DNA of 64,000 bases from Caballeronia hypogeia (GCF_001544875.2 NZ_FCOA02000005.1:124001-188000); one strand, 5' to 3'. Counted from the stretch's first letter, positions 1 through 8,917 are shown. The notes: generated by a model not told the origin, from the sequence alone. Translations and numbers: made by a program.

Positions 1-490
1 GGCAGCCGTTCTCATGCACCCAGTGCGCCAGCTGATCGCGCATGTCGTCGTCGGTGTAGGTGGTGAAGCCGCCGCTGCCATACAGCGGCACGCGCGTGCG
101 CATGACGCCGAGCAAACGCGCGAGCGGCATGTCGAGCAGACGCGCCTTCACATCCCACAGCGCGCAGTCGAGCGCCGATATGGCGGTCGCCGCGACGCCC
201 GAGCGGCCGATGTTGCGCACGCGCTGCTGCATGCGTTGCCATAGCGCGTCGATACTCCACGCGTCCTCGCCGATGAGCATCGGCGCAAGGGTCGCGTCGA
301 TCAGCTTCGCCACACACGCGTCGTTATACGTGCAGCCGATGCCGGTCTTGCCCGCCGCGACGACTTCGGTGACGACGAGCGTGGTCGAGTTCCACGCGAA
401 AGTGCCGTCGGCCTCGGGCTTGTCGGTGGGAATGGTATAGGCGCGCGTGCGAATCGCTTCAATCGGCGCCTCGCGTTTCGAGAGATGCAT
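1..490 (-). CDS. Mandelate racemase/muconate lactonizing enzyme family protein (3-prime part outside window)
   Basis: The visible 163 residues are the N-terminal capping domain of an enolase-superfamily enzyme and the start of its barrel. They include a TTLVVTEV strand, a GIGCTYND turn and an ALDCALWDVKARLLDMPLARLLG segment, which is the usual entry to the barrel. These enzymes abstract the proton alpha to a carboxylate using Mg2+; the metal ligands and catalytic Lys/His lie beyond the window edge, so the substrate cannot be guessed. The ATG at 490 follows the stop of the ThDP enzyme gene by 26 bp, so the two are probably one transcript. The family call is firm; the specific reaction is unknown. 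Confidence 0.85.
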   Translation of the reverse strand, partial: MHLSKREAPIEAIRTRAYTIPTDKPEADGTFAWNSTTLVVTEVVAAGKTGIGCTYNDACVAKLIDATLAPMLIGEDAWSIDALWQRMQQRVRNIGRSGVAATAISALDCALWDVKARLLDMPLARLLGVMRTRVPLYGSGGFTTYTDDDMRDQLAHWVHENGC

Positions 491-516
491 GAGCCTGCTT
501 GCCCCCTGCCTGTTTG

Positions 517-2313
517 CTACTTGTCCTTGTGTCCCGGCAGCACCGCGCCGAGCACCTGCCTGGCCGTATCGACGATCATGTGCCCCTGGCCCGGATCGCC
601 CTTCATGAGCGTGGTCGCGAACGCCTTCGCCTGCGCCAACGTGATGTGCGGCGGCAGCGGCGGCACGTTCGGGTCGGCCTTCACTTCGATCACGACCGGC
701 CGGTCCGATGCGAATGCTTCGTCCCACACGGCGGCCATGCGCTCGGCATCATCGACGTAAAAGCCTCTCAGGCCGATCAGCTCCGCGAACTTGTGATAAG
801 GCACGGAAGGGATGTCCTGCGATGCCTCGAACTTCGGATCGCCTTCCATCACGCGCTGTTCCCACGTGACCTGATTGAGGTCCTCGTTATTGAGCACCAT
901 GCAGATCCAGCGTGGATCGGTCCATTGCTTCCAGTACTTCGCGACCGTGATGAGTTCGGCCATGTTGTTCATCTGCATCGCGCCGTCACCCACCAGCGCG
1001 ACGACGGGTCGCTCGGGATGCGCGAACTTGGCCGCGATCGCGTAGGGCACGGCGGCGCCCATCGACGCGAGGCCGCCCGACAACGAGCACAGCATGCCGC
1101 GCTTCACCTTGAGATCGCGCGCGTACCAGTTGGCGACCGAACCCGAATCGCTCGTGACGATGGCATTCGCGGGCACGCGCGGCGACAGCTCCCACACCGT
1201 GCGTTGCGGATTCACGCCGGCTTTCGCGGGTTCTATCGCGCGCTTCTCCAGCGTCTTCCACCAGTCGGCCATCCATCCTTCGATGTCGTTGCGCCAGCCG
1301 CGCTCGGTCTTCTGCTGCAACAGGGGCAAAAGTGCCCGCAAGGTCTCGGCGCTGTCGCCGACGAGATTCACTTCCATCGGATAACGGATGGACAGCATGT
1401 CGGCCTTGATGTCGATCTGTACGCCGCGCGCCGCGCCTTCCTTCGGCAGGAATTCGGAGTAGGGAAAGCCCGAGCCGATCATGAGCAGCGTGTCGCATCC
1501 GGTCATCAGCTTGTAGCTCGGCTCGGTGCCGAGCAGTCCGATGGAGCCGGTCACGAAGGGCAGATCGTCGGGCAGCGCGCCCTTGCCGAGCAGCGCTTTC
1601 GCGACGCCCGCGCCGAGCTTTTCGGCGATCGCGATCACTTCGTCGGTCGCCTGCAGCGCGCCCGCGCCGACGAGAATCGCGACCTTCTTGCCCGCATTGA
1701 GCACGTCGGCGGCGCGTTGCAGGTCATCGGCATAAGGGACCATCTTCGGCGCGCGATAGCCGACGCCCGAATGCAGCGTGCCGTGCTTTCTGCCCGGCGG
1801 CTCGTAATCGAGGTCCTGCAGGTCGTTCGGCAGGATGAGCGCGGTGACCCGGCGTTCCGCCAGCGCGATGCGCACCGCGCGATCGACCAGATGACGAATC
1901 TGCGAGGGCACGCTCGCCTGCTGCACGAACGCGCCGGCAACATCCTTGAACATCGCGGCGAGATCGACTTCCTGCTGATAGTGACCGCCGAGCGCGGCGC
2001 GCGCCTGCTGACCGGTGATCGCGAGCACCGGCATGTGATCGAGGCGCGCGTCGTAGAGACCAGTGATGAGGTGCGCCGCGCCCGGTCCCGAAGTCGCGAT
2101 GCATACGCCGAGCTCACCGGTGAATTTCGCGTGCGCGGAGGCCATGAAGGCAGCCATCTCTTCATGACGCGCCTGAATGAATTCGATCTTTCCTTTCGCG
2201 CGATTGAGCGCACCGAACACACCGTTGATGCCATCGCCGGGATAGCCATAAATGCGACGCACGCCCCAGGCATGCAGGCGGTCGATCAGAAAATCGCCGA
2301 CGGTGGTAGTCAT
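517..2313 (-). CDS. Thiamine-diphosphate-dependent enzyme, pyruvate oxidase (PoxB)/acetolactate synthase type
   Basis: This 598-residue protein has the three-domain layout of the ThDP oxidase/decarboxylase family. The N-terminal pyrimidine-binding domain has the catalytic Glu in RHEEMAAF (about residue 51). A central Rossmann-like domain lies at about 195-330. The C-terminal domain carries GDGAMQMNN (about 442-450), ending the ThDP motif at NNEDLNQ. The ATG at 2313 is chosen because GGAG sits 9 bp upstream and the family homology begins there; the open frame upstream is not protein-like. The length and the NNMAELITVAKYW segment fit quinone-dependent pyruvate dehydrogenase (PoxB) better than acetolactate synthase. 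It precedes an enolase-superfamily gene, so another 2-oxo acid substrate is possible. Confidence 0.85.
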   Translation of the reverse strand: MTTTVGDFLIDRLHAWGVRRIYGYPGDGINGVFGALNRAKGKIEFIQARHEEMAAFMASAHAKFTGELGVCIATSGPGAAHLITGLYDARLDHMPVLAITGQQARAALGGHYQQEVDLAAMFKDVAGAFVQQASVPSQIRHLVDRAVRIALAERRVTALILPNDLQDLDYEPPGRKHGTLHSGVGYRAPKMVPYADDLQRAADVLNAGKKVAILVGAGALQATDEVIAIAEKLGAGVAKALLGKGALPDDLPFVTGSIGLLGTEPSYKLMTGCDTLLMIGSGFPYSEFLPKEGAARGVQIDIKADMLSIRYPMEVNLVGDSAETLRALLPLLQQKTERGWRNDIEGWMADWWKTLEKRAIEPAKAGVNPQRTVWELSPRVPANAIVTSDSGSVANWYARDLKVKRGMLCSLSGGLASMGAAVPYAIAAKFAHPERPVVALVGDGAMQMNNMAELITVAKYWKQWTDPRWICMVLNNEDLNQVTWEQRVMEGDPKFEASQDIPSVPYHKFAELIGLRGFYVDDAERMAAVWDEAFASDRPVVIEVKADPNVPPLPPHITLAQAKAFATTLMKGDPGQGHMIVDTARQVLGAVLPGHKDK

Positions 2314-2544
2314 GATGAAAGTCTCCGGATTGCAGATCGAAAGACGAAGCCGCGATCTCGTTGCAAGATCGGTGAAGCATCGGCGATGCACATCTGGCTC
2401 GTGCGCAAACGACATGCCGCTTCCCCTCGACGAGCCGCATGAGCGCGTGCATGCGCGTTCCGCATGACCGGGCTCGACGATTGCTATACATGGAGGGCGC
2501 ATGAGTGGCGCAGACCTTGATCGATTGCCCGGGAAACACGTGAC

Positions 2545-3270
2545 ATGGCGCTCATGCCTCTCACACTCGAATGGACCGACGTAGGCGTGCGACTCGCGCT
2601 CGCGGCGCTGGCAGGAGTGCTGATCGGACTGAACCGTGGCGAGTCGGGCAAGGTGGCGGGATTGAGAACGACGCTGCTCGTCTGCCTCGCGGCGTGTCTC
2701 GCGATGTTGCAGGCCAACGCGTTGCTGGCTCAGTCGGGAAAGACGCCGGGTTCGTTCGCGACGCTGGATCTGATGCGCCTGCCGCTCGGCATACTGTCGG
2801 GCGTCGGCTTCATTGGCGCTGGCGCGATCCTGCGCAAGGACGGTCTCGTCAAGGGCGTGACGACCGCCGCGACGTTGTGGTTCGTGACGGTCGTCGGGCT
2901 ATGCTTCGGCGGCGGTCAACTGGGGCTCGGCGTGCTGGGGCTCGTGCTGGGTATCGTCGTGCTGTGGTTTTTGAAGGCAGTCGAGGCACGCATCCCGCGT
3001 GAGAACGAGGCCGAGCTTCGCATAACGTATCGCCGCGGCCGCTTCTCGCGCGAAGCGCTCGTTGATGCAATGCGCGCCTCCGGTTGCCGGCTCACGATCG
3101 TCGCTGGATCCACGAAGGGAAGGATGCCCGCATCGGTGCAGGGCGAGCATGTGGAAGAGCGGTTCGAGGTTCGCTGGCACGGGCCGCCGGATGTCGGGAT
3201 CACGCCGCCCTTCAATGAGTCGGCGATTGCGGCCGGTGCGTGCGAATCGGAATGGACTATCGTGCGTTAA
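2545..3270 (+). CDS. MgtC/SapB family inner-membrane protein
   Basis: This 241-residue protein has an N-terminal membrane domain of about five helices. It carries the family hallmarks GVLIGLNRGESGKVAGLRT (about residues 23-41) and GVGFIGAGAIL (about 85-95). A soluble domain of roughly 90 residues follows from about residue 150. MgtC-family proteins are linked to growth at low magnesium, and some inhibit the F-type ATPase; which role applies here is not visible. The gene is divergent from the ThDP operon, with about 230 bp between the starts. GTG and ATG codons are both available near the start; the ATG giving MALMPLTLEW fits the family N-terminus. Confidence 0.88.
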   Translation: MALMPLTLEWTDVGVRLALAALAGVLIGLNRGESGKVAGLRTTLLVCLAACLAMLQANALLAQSGKTPGSFATLDLMRLPLGILSGVGFIGAGAILRKDGLVKGVTTAATLWFVTVVGLCFGGGQLGLGVLGLVLGIVVLWFLKAVEARIPRENEAELRITYRRGRFSREALVDAMRASGCRLTIVAGSTKGRMPASVQGEHVEERFEVRWHGPPDVGITPPFNESAIAAGACESEWTIVR

Positions 3271-3404
3271 ACGAAGGAGGACCCGTTATCCAATCAGTAC
3301 ATAGTGCAAAAAGGCGCGCGCAAGGCATGGGTAATGAACCATTGGATGCACGTCTTTTTTGACATATAAATGATTCTGTATCTATAGTGAATTCGGGAGT
3401 GCAC

Positions 3405-3608
3405 ATGCTTATCCGCTGCGCGGCTTGCAACAAGCTGATTTATACCGATGATGCACTCAAAGACGAGGAATGCCCGGCCTGCGGGTCGACCAACACCGAG
3501 CAAATCGCAATGGGCTTCATCTTCGACCAGGGGGTCGACGTACCGGTAAAGCCGGGCATGGCGCTGGAACGCGGCGACCGGCCCGACCTGCTTCACAGGA
3601 AACCTTGA
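3405..3608 (+). CDS. Small zinc-ribbon protein
   Basis: This 67-residue protein has two CxxC knuckles, CAAC near residue 5 and CPAC near residue 24, the arrangement of a rubredoxin-like zinc ribbon. The remainder (GFIFDQGVDVPVKPG) shows no known domain. The ATG at 3405 is preferred to an upstream GTG because GGGAG lies about 6 bp before it. A strong Rho-independent terminator about 100 bp downstream suggests a single-gene transcript. Zinc-ribbon proteins of this size often bind RNA polymerase, DNA or a partner enzyme, but nothing here identifies the partner. Confidence 0.7.
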   Translation: MLIRCAACNKLIYTDDALKDEECPACGSTNTEQIAMGFIFDQGVDVPVKPGMALERGDRPDLLHRKP

Positions 3609-3708
3609 GTACCGTTGGTTGAAACGCGTACTTCTTTCGCGCGGTCGAGGTTCGCGCAAACCAGGTTGTTCAAAATGCGCTTCGATCCCCTCTCGAGAGC
3701 GCATTCTT

Positions 3709-3737
3709 GCCCGCCCTGACCGGCGGGCTTTTCTTTT
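3709..3737 (+). terminator. Rho-independent terminator of the zinc-ribbon gene
   Basis: A perfect 7-bp stem, gcccgcc with ggcgggc, encloses a 6-base loop and is followed at once by a T-rich run (ttttctttt). The T-run is on the plus side only, so it terminates the gene ending at 3608. It also lies between that gene and the convergent RcnB-like gene. Confidence 0.85.
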
Positions 3738-3752
3738 GTAGGGCGTCCTTGC

Positions 3753-4187
3753 TTACTGAGACAGTACGACCTGCGCGATCACGCCCGACGCCACCGCGAC
3801 CAGCAGATAATCCGCGCCTACGCCGACCCATTGATATCCGCGCGGCGGCTGACGCAGACCGTGGCCATGCCAGTCGTCGACTACATACTCGTGATTGCGG
3901 TACTCGGACTGGAGACGTTCGCCTTTGCGCCAGTCGGGATGACGCGGCGCTTCGTTCGCATGCTGCGGGGGACGCGGTGCATCGTGGCCATGCATGTCCT
4001 GACCGTGCATGTCCTGGCCGTGCACGTCGGGACCACGCATGTCGGGGCCGTGGCCGGGACCGCCGGGCGCGCCGCGCATGTCGCGATTCTGGTCGGGGCC
4101 GCCCGGCGCGGGCTGGGCGAAGGCCGCACCCGTCGTCAGTCCGATGGTGGCGCACAACAGCGCGGCGACGATTCGATTCTTTTTCAT
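3753..4187 (-). CDS. RcnB family periplasmic protein with His/Asp-rich repeats
   Basis: This 144-residue protein has a clear signal peptide (MKKNRIVAALLCATIGL, cleavage after AFA near residue 24). A low-complexity middle repeats units such as DMHGQ and is rich in His, Asp, Gly and Met. The C-terminal RcnB-like domain has a YVVDDWHGHGLRQPPRGYQWV stretch and a final hydrophobic segment. RcnB proteins help nickel/cobalt homeostasis in enterobacteria; the His-rich repeat here would suit metal binding, but that is inference. The ATG at 4187 has GAGGA 7 bp upstream. The repeat region is also a DNA tandem repeat (about 3995-4070) and may vary in copy number. Confidence 0.8.
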   Translation of the reverse strand: MKKNRIVAALLCATIGLTTGAAFAQPAPGGPDQNRDMRGAPGGPGHGPDMRGPDVHGQDMHGQDMHGHDAPRPPQHANEAPRHPDWRKGERLQSEYRNHEYVVDDWHGHGLRQPPRGYQWVGVGADYLLVAVASGVIAQVVLSQ

Positions 4188-4565
4188 GGTGTCCTCTTCG
4201 AAGTTGCAATGAGCTGATTTCACGGCGGCGGCCCGCGTGGGGCTGCGCGCTTCGTTGGCGGGACTTTACGCAACGGCGCCGAAAAAGGACGTGAGCATGT
4301 GTAAGCAACGCTTACCTACGATTACGAGCGTCGCAAAACGAAAGCACCATTCAGACGCCGAACGGAAAGGTCTCGGGCGTCTCGTGCATGTCCTGCGATG
4401 TCCCGATCGCGCTGACCGCGCGGGTCGTATCCATGATCGGTTCCACAAAGGAACCCGACCTTTCCAGAGGCAGCAAGCGAGGGTCCCGCATGCATTTCGA
4501 GCCTTGGCGGAACGGCACTTGCTACGCGCTCGACACCACACACTTCCGGATCACGCACGCGTCGG
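4188..4565. other. Divergent control region between the RcnB-like gene and kup, with a nested hairpin
   Basis: No gene is convincing in this stretch. On the plus strand 4423-4460 can fold into a two-tier hairpin. The inner stem is ggttcc/ggaacc (4439-4444 with 4450-4455) with a 5-base loop. The outer stem is ggtcg/cgacc (4423-4427 with 4456-4460), with a one-sided bulge of 11 bases. It would lie in the 5-prime leader of kup, about 105 bp before its start. No known riboswitch class is recognised. Confidence 0.4.
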
Positions 4566-6509
4566 ATGACTTCGACTTCCAGCGATGCTCGCGAGCATCA
4601 CGCACCGCATCACGAGCTTCAGGCGGCGGCCGCGCCAAAACAGAAGGCGTTGTCGGGGCTCATGCTGGGCGCGCTCGGCGTGGTGTTCGGCGATATCGGC
4701 ACGAGTCCGATCTACGCGTTGCGGCAGGGCGTGAGCGAGGCGGGCACGCTCGACCCGGCTGTCGTCATGGGCATCCTCTCGATGATCGTGTGGGCCGTCG
4801 TCATCGTCGTGATGGGCAAGTACGTCTGCTATGTCATGCGCGCGGACAACGAAGGCGAAGGTGGCATCGTCGCATTGACTGCGCTGGTGCGCTCGGGCTA
4901 CGAGCAGAAGGGCCAGCGCGTGCCGCATGTGCTGCTGATGGCGGGACTGTTCGGCGCGGCCATGTTCTACGGCGATTCGATGATCACGCCCGCCGTTTCC
5001 GTGCTCTCGGCCGTGGAAGGCCTGCGGCAGGTGAGCGCGAAGTTCGATCCGGTCGTCGTGCCGCTCGCGGCGGCCATTCTCGTCGCGCTGTTCATGTTCC
5101 AGCGGCGCGGCACCGCGGTCGTCGGCAAGTCGTTCGGGCCGGTGATGTCGATCTGGTTCGTCTATCTGGCCGCGGTCGGCATCTATCGCATCGCGCAGCA
5201 TCCGGACGTGCTGCGCGCGCTCTCGCCCATGTATGCGTGGGCGCTCGTTCACACGCATGCGGCGCTCGCGTTCACCATACTCGGCGCGGTGATTCTCGCG
5301 CTGACCGGCGCCGAGGCGCTCTATGCCGACATCGGTCACTTCGGCCGCCGCGCGATCCGGCTCGCGTGGCTGTTCGTCGTGTTTCCGGCGATCATCATCG
5401 GCTACTTCGGGCAGGCCGCGACGATACTTCATCAACCGGGCTCGGCTAAGCAGCCGTTCTTTTTCGCGGCGCCCGACTGGGCGTTGATACCGACCGTGCT
5501 GATCGCGCTGCTAGCCACCGTGATCGCATCGCAGGCCGTGATCTCGGGCGCGTTCTCGATGACGAGTCAGGCCATCGAGCTTGGTTTTCTGCCGCGTCTG
5601 CGCGTGATCGAAACCTCGCCGTCGCAGCGCGGCCAGGTCTATGTGCCCGCCGTGAACGCGCTGCTGTTCGCCGCGGTGATCTTCCTCGTGCTCGCGTTTC
5701 GCAGCTCCGACAAGCTGACTTCCGCTTACGGCATCGCGGTCGGTCTCACGATGCTCATCACCACCGTGCAGATGGTGAGTCTCGCGCGCAACGTCTGGCG
5801 CTGGCCGTGGCTCGCCGTTGCGGCGCTCAGCGCGCCGCTCATCGCGATCGATGCGTTGCTCGTCGCCGCGAACATCCACAAGATTCCGCAGGGCGGCTGG
5901 TTCCCCGTCGCGGCGGGCATCGTGCTGTTCGTGCTGATGTCGACGTGGCATCGCGGTCTCGAACTCGCGCAGCGCCATGCGTCGCGCGCGCAGCCGCTCG
6001 ACGAGTTTCTGCATGGAGCGCTCGACGCCAGCGACCCGCCCGCGCGTGTGCCCGGCACCGCCGTCTACCCGGGCAGCACGCCGGGCGCGACGCCTTCCGC
6101 GCTCACCAGCAACGTGCGCCACAACCGCGTGCTGCATCAGACGACGGTGATCTTCGCGAACCGCCCGGAATCGGCGCCGCGCGTGGACGAGCACACGCGC
6201 ATCGAAGTGCGCGATCTCGGCGCGGGCTGCTATGAAGTCATTTCGCGCCACGGCTTCGTCGAGCGGCCTAATCTGCCGCGCCTGCTCGCATCGCTGGACG
6301 GCCAGCTCGGCGACTGGCGTTTCGACCCGAAGCACACGACCTTCTTCCTGCCGCGCGACGAGGCCATGCCCGGCTGCTCGCACGGGCAGATGACGCGCTG
6401 GCGCGAGCGGCTGTTCGGAGAGATGTCGTTTCATTCGGCGTCGAGCGCGGAGTATTTCGGGCTTCGAAGCGAAGATGTCGTCGAGCTCGGCGTGCAGGTC
6501 GTGCTCTGA
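4566..6509 (+). CDS. kup: Low-affinity potassium uptake protein Kup
   Basis: This 647-residue inner-membrane K+/H+ symporter has the normal family length. The signature GALGVVFGDIGTSPIYALRQ lies in the first helix (about residues 36-55). The GDSMITPAVSVLSAVEGL segment is near 138-155, and about twelve hydrophobic helices run to about residue 445. A cytoplasmic C-terminal domain follows. The ATG at 4566 gives a short polar N-terminus (MTSTSSDAREHH) typical of beta-proteobacterial Kup. The Shine-Dalgarno is poor, so translation may depend on the leader. The downstream MFS gene starts 29 bp after the stop and may be co-transcribed. Confidence 0.95.
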   Translation: MTSTSSDAREHHAPHHELQAAAAPKQKALSGLMLGALGVVFGDIGTSPIYALRQGVSEAGTLDPAVVMGILSMIVWAVVIVVMGKYVCYVMRADNEGEGGIVALTALVRSGYEQKGQRVPHVLLMAGLFGAAMFYGDSMITPAVSVLSAVEGLRQVSAKFDPVVVPLAAAILVALFMFQRRGTAVVGKSFGPVMSIWFVYLAAVGIYRIAQHPDVLRALSPMYAWALVHTHAALAFTILGAVILALTGAEALYADIGHFGRRAIRLAWLFVVFPAIIIGYFGQAATILHQPGSAKQPFFFAAPDWALIPTVLIALLATVIASQAVISGAFSMTSQAIELGFLPRLRVIETSPSQRGQVYVPAVNALLFAAVIFLVLAFRSSDKLTSAYGIAVGLTMLITTVQMVSLARNVWRWPWLAVAALSAPLIAIDALLVAANIHKIPQGGWFPVAAGIVLFVLMSTWHRGLELAQRHASRAQPLDEFLHGALDASDPPARVPGTAVYPGSTPGATPSALTSNVRHNRVLHQTTVIFANRPESAPRVDEHTRIEVRDLGAGCYEVISRHGFVERPNLPRLLASLDGQLGDWRFDPKHTTFFLPRDEAMPGCSHGQMTRWRERLFGEMSFHSASSAEYFGLRSEDVVELGVQVVL

Positions 6510-6538
6510 AGCCTGTTCACCCACAAGACGGCCTGGCC

Positions 6539-7804
6539 ATGAAGAACGTGAAGCCCACCGTCCCGCTGCTCGCCGTGAGCTTTTTCGCGGCCGATATCCA
6601 GGCCGGCGTCGGGCCCTTTCTCGGCATCTATCTGCAGGCGCACGGCTGGACGCCGGACCGCATCGGCACGGTGCTGACCATTGGCGGCATCGTCGGCATG
6701 CTGGTCACGACGCCCGCCGGCGCGCTCGTCGATGCGACCGCGTACCGCCGCACCGTTGTCGCGGCAGCGAGTGCGCTGTCGATCGTCGCGGCGATCGTCA
6801 TCTGGTTCTTTCAGGGCTTCTGGCCCGTCACGCTCTCGCAGATCGCCACCGCGATCGCCGGCGCGACGATGGGCCCGGCGCTCGCCGGGCTCACGCTAGG
6901 CATGGTCGGCAGGCACAACTTCGACCGGCAGTACGGACGCAATCAGGTGGCGAACCACGCGGGCAACATCGCGGCGGCGGCGTTGTCGGGCTGGCTCGGC
7001 GCGTGGCTCGGCATTCCCTATGTGTTCGCGCTGAGCGCGGCGTTCGGCGTGGGCTGCGTGATCGCGGCGCTGTGGATTCCGGCGCGCTCGGTGCACCGGC
7101 ATTTCGCGCGCGGCCTTGCGAAGCAGGATGACGACGAAGCCTCCGAGATCCGCGCAGACAGCGTGCACGTGCTGTTGCGCAATCGCCCGCTGCTGGTGCT
7201 GGCCGCCGCGCTCGCGGCCTTCAATCTCGGCAATTCGGCGATGCTGCCGCTCTACAGCCTGGCCGTCGCGGCGACGCATACGGCGGACCCGAGCCATGTG
7301 ACGGCCGCCAACATCGTCATCTCTCAAGTGGTCATGCTGGTCGTCGCGGCCTGCGCGAGCCGCGCGATCCGCCGCTGGGGCTTCTGGTGGATCATCCTCG
7401 TCACGCTCGCGACGCTGCCGCTGCGGGCCGTCACGGCGGCCTTCGTCGCGCCTCCATCGGGCATCGTGCCGGTGCAGGTCTTCGATGGCCTGGGCGCGGG
7501 CTTGCAGAGCGTCGCGGTGCCCGCGCTCGTCGTGCATCTGCTGCATGGAAGCGGTCGCGTGAATCTGGGACAGGGCGCAGTGCAGGGCGTTCAGGCGGCG
7601 GGCGCGTGCTTCAGTCCGATGCTGGGCGGCTGGCTCGCGCATCTCTATGGCTATCCGGTGGCGTTTCTCGCGCTGGGAAGTCTCTCGACCCTGGCCTTCG
7701 TGATCTGGATCGGCTACGGGCGACAAGTGCGCGGCGCATGCGATACACGGCGTGACGAACTCACGAAACTCGCCGATCTCGACTCGTCGACGCTCCTGCC
7801 ATGA
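6539..7804 (+). CDS. MFS transporter
   Basis: This 421-residue protein has twelve predicted helices. It has a loop 2-3 motif of the type GALVDATAYRR (residues 61-71) and a GxxxGPALAGL segment in helix 5. A central cytoplasmic loop rich in charged residues lies near 190-205 (KQDDDEASEIRADS). The C-terminus is polar. MFS carriers exchange or symport small solutes; none can be assigned here. It lies close behind kup, but no functional link is evident. Confidence 0.8.
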   Translation: MKNVKPTVPLLAVSFFAADIQAGVGPFLGIYLQAHGWTPDRIGTVLTIGGIVGMLVTTPAGALVDATAYRRTVVAAASALSIVAAIVIWFFQGFWPVTLSQIATAIAGATMGPALAGLTLGMVGRHNFDRQYGRNQVANHAGNIAAAALSGWLGAWLGIPYVFALSAAFGVGCVIAALWIPARSVHRHFARGLAKQDDDEASEIRADSVHVLLRNRPLLVLAAALAAFNLGNSAMLPLYSLAVAATHTADPSHVTAANIVISQVVMLVVAACASRAIRRWGFWWIILVTLATLPLRAVTAAFVAPPSGIVPVQVFDGLGAGLQSVAVPALVVHLLHGSGRVNLGQGAVQGVQAAGACFSPMLGGWLAHLYGYPVAFLALGSLSTLAFVIWIGYGRQVRGACDTRRDELTKLADLDSSTLLP

Positions 7805-7865
7805 CCAACGGGCGCGGCACGCGGAATGCGGGAGGAGCTGGCGCCCACACATGAGGGAGACCAGG

Positions 7866-8054
7866 ATGGTTCAGACGCGCTTCGAGATTCAGGCGGACGA
7901 GCGGATGCATATTCCGACACCCGACGACATGCCCACACCCGATGCCGATCCCGACCCGCCGACGCCGCCCGACGGCGACCCCATGCCCCCGAACGGCACG
8001 CCGCAGCCGATCGGCGATCCGCCGAACCGCACGCCGCCGGAGCGCGTGCTGTGA
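7866..8054 (+). CDS. Small proline-rich hypothetical protein
   Basis: This 62-residue acidic protein has a C-terminal two-thirds that is almost all Pro, Asp, Thr and Gly (IPTPDDMPTPDADPDPPTPP and onward), so it should be unfolded. It has no signal peptide or membrane segment. The ATG at 7866 is favoured because GGAG sits 7 bp upstream; an ATG at 7851 has a poorly spaced site. Similar small Pro/Asp proteins are common in Burkholderia relatives. No function is known to me. Confidence 0.6.
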   Translation: MVQTRFEIQADERMHIPTPDDMPTPDADPDPPTPPDGDPMPPNGTPQPIGDPPNRTPPERVL

Positions 8055-8066
8055 CGTCGGTTCGAA

Positions 8067-8357
8067 TCAGGCGCGCGGCTTGTCGGCTGTCATCGGGGCT
8101 TCCTGCACGAAACTCGCGATGACCATCGCGCCGAGCTTGATCGGCGCGGGTTGCGTGTAGATCGCGTGGCCGCGATTGATGATTCTGACGCTCAGCGCGC
8201 ACGCGCCCGGGGTCCGCGCGCGCGAGGCCATCCACACCTGCGCGCCGACAGCCTTTCAATAATGGTGATCGCAACCGTCCCGCGCTGATAGCGATAGTCT
8301 GCGGGCATGGTTCCATGCGCGCGAATCGTCTCGATGCTCGAACTGAAAGGCCTTCAT
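8067..8357 (-). pseudogene. Broken small gene (two apparent frameshifts)
   Basis: A good GGAG site precedes the ATG at 8357, and the first frame encodes MKAFQFEHRDDSRAWNHAR before hitting a stop near 8258. The protein-like signal then moves to a second frame (DYRYQRGTVAITIIE) and to a third (GAQVWMASRARTPGACALSV onward to PMTADKPRA). The last frame ends with TGA at 8067. Joined, the three pieces read as one globular protein of about 95 residues. The shifts may be real decay or sequencing error. The family is not recognised. It sits 34 bp downstream of the next minus-strand gene, probably in the same transcript. Confidence 0.55.
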
Positions 8358-8391
8358 TGGTACTCCGGTCGATTCGCGCAGCCATGCGCAT

Positions 8392-8610
8392 TCACTGCGT
8401 CGCGCTGCCTGCGTCCAGCGCGTCCGCTTTCGCGTTGGCGTGATGCTTCGCGCCTTCCATCGCGGCTTCGAAGCTTTCGAGCGGGCGATCGCGCATTTCG
8501 GTGTAGCCGTCCGCGTCGATCGTGTAGGCCCACGTGTGCTGTCCCGTCGGATCGTGATCAATGCTGATCTCGACGGTGTGTCCGTTGCGAACGTAAGTCT
8601 CGGTAGACAT
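8392..8610 (-). CDS. Small hypothetical protein
   Basis: This 72-residue protein has strands typical of a small alpha/beta fold (TVEISIDHD, HTWAYTID) and an Ala-rich helical tail (EAAMEGAKHHANAKADALD). The ATG at 8610 has GGAG 8 bp upstream. An apparently longer frame upstream has no protein-like composition and overlaps another gene. It is probably co-transcribed with the broken gene that follows. No domain or function is recognised. Confidence 0.6.
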   Translation of the reverse strand: MSTETYVRNGHTVEISIDHDPTGQHTWAYTIDADGYTEMRDRPLESFEAAMEGAKHHANAKADALDAGSATQ

Positions 8611-8710
8611 GTTGAATCTCCGGTATTCATTCTGCGGAAATCGTCTGACCGGGCTGAAGCGGGCAAACCATTGCGGCGGCTGGACGAAGAGGGCGGGTTC
8701 CGGTCTCGCG

Positions 8711-8917
8711 TCACGATGCGGTCGAATCGGGGGGCACCGGATTCTTGTCCTGCGAAGAGGGCAGTTCGTTCTCCGATGTCTCGTGAGTGCGCTTGTCGCG
8801 CTCGTCGAGCTTGCGCTGCCCGGTGTCGCCAGTGGCTGGGTTCGCCGGTTCGTCACGTCCGACGGGCTCGTCCATGTCGTCGGCGGTGGCGTGGGGCACG
8901 CGCGGGTTTTGAGCCAT
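8711..8917 (-). CDS. Small hydrophilic hypothetical protein
   Basis: This 68-residue, highly polar protein (Asp, Glu, Thr, Pro and Lys-rich) has no hydrophobic core, so it is likely intrinsically disordered. The start is well supported by GGAGG about 7 bp before the ATG at 8917. It heads a run of three small minus-strand genes (8917 to 8067). Such small disordered proteins are frequent in Burkholderia-type genomes and are often stress related, but no evidence for that is visible here. Confidence 0.6.
   Translation of the reverse strand: MAQNPRVPHATADDMDEPVGRDEPANPATGDTGQRKLDERDKRTHETSENELPSSQDKNPVPPDSTAS

Noticed and set aside
4388..5449. Long plus-strand open frame overlapping the start of kup
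   Set aside because: It is Arg/Ala-rich, has no family resemblance and is in another frame of the well-supported Kup coding sequence; typical of high-GC shadow frames.
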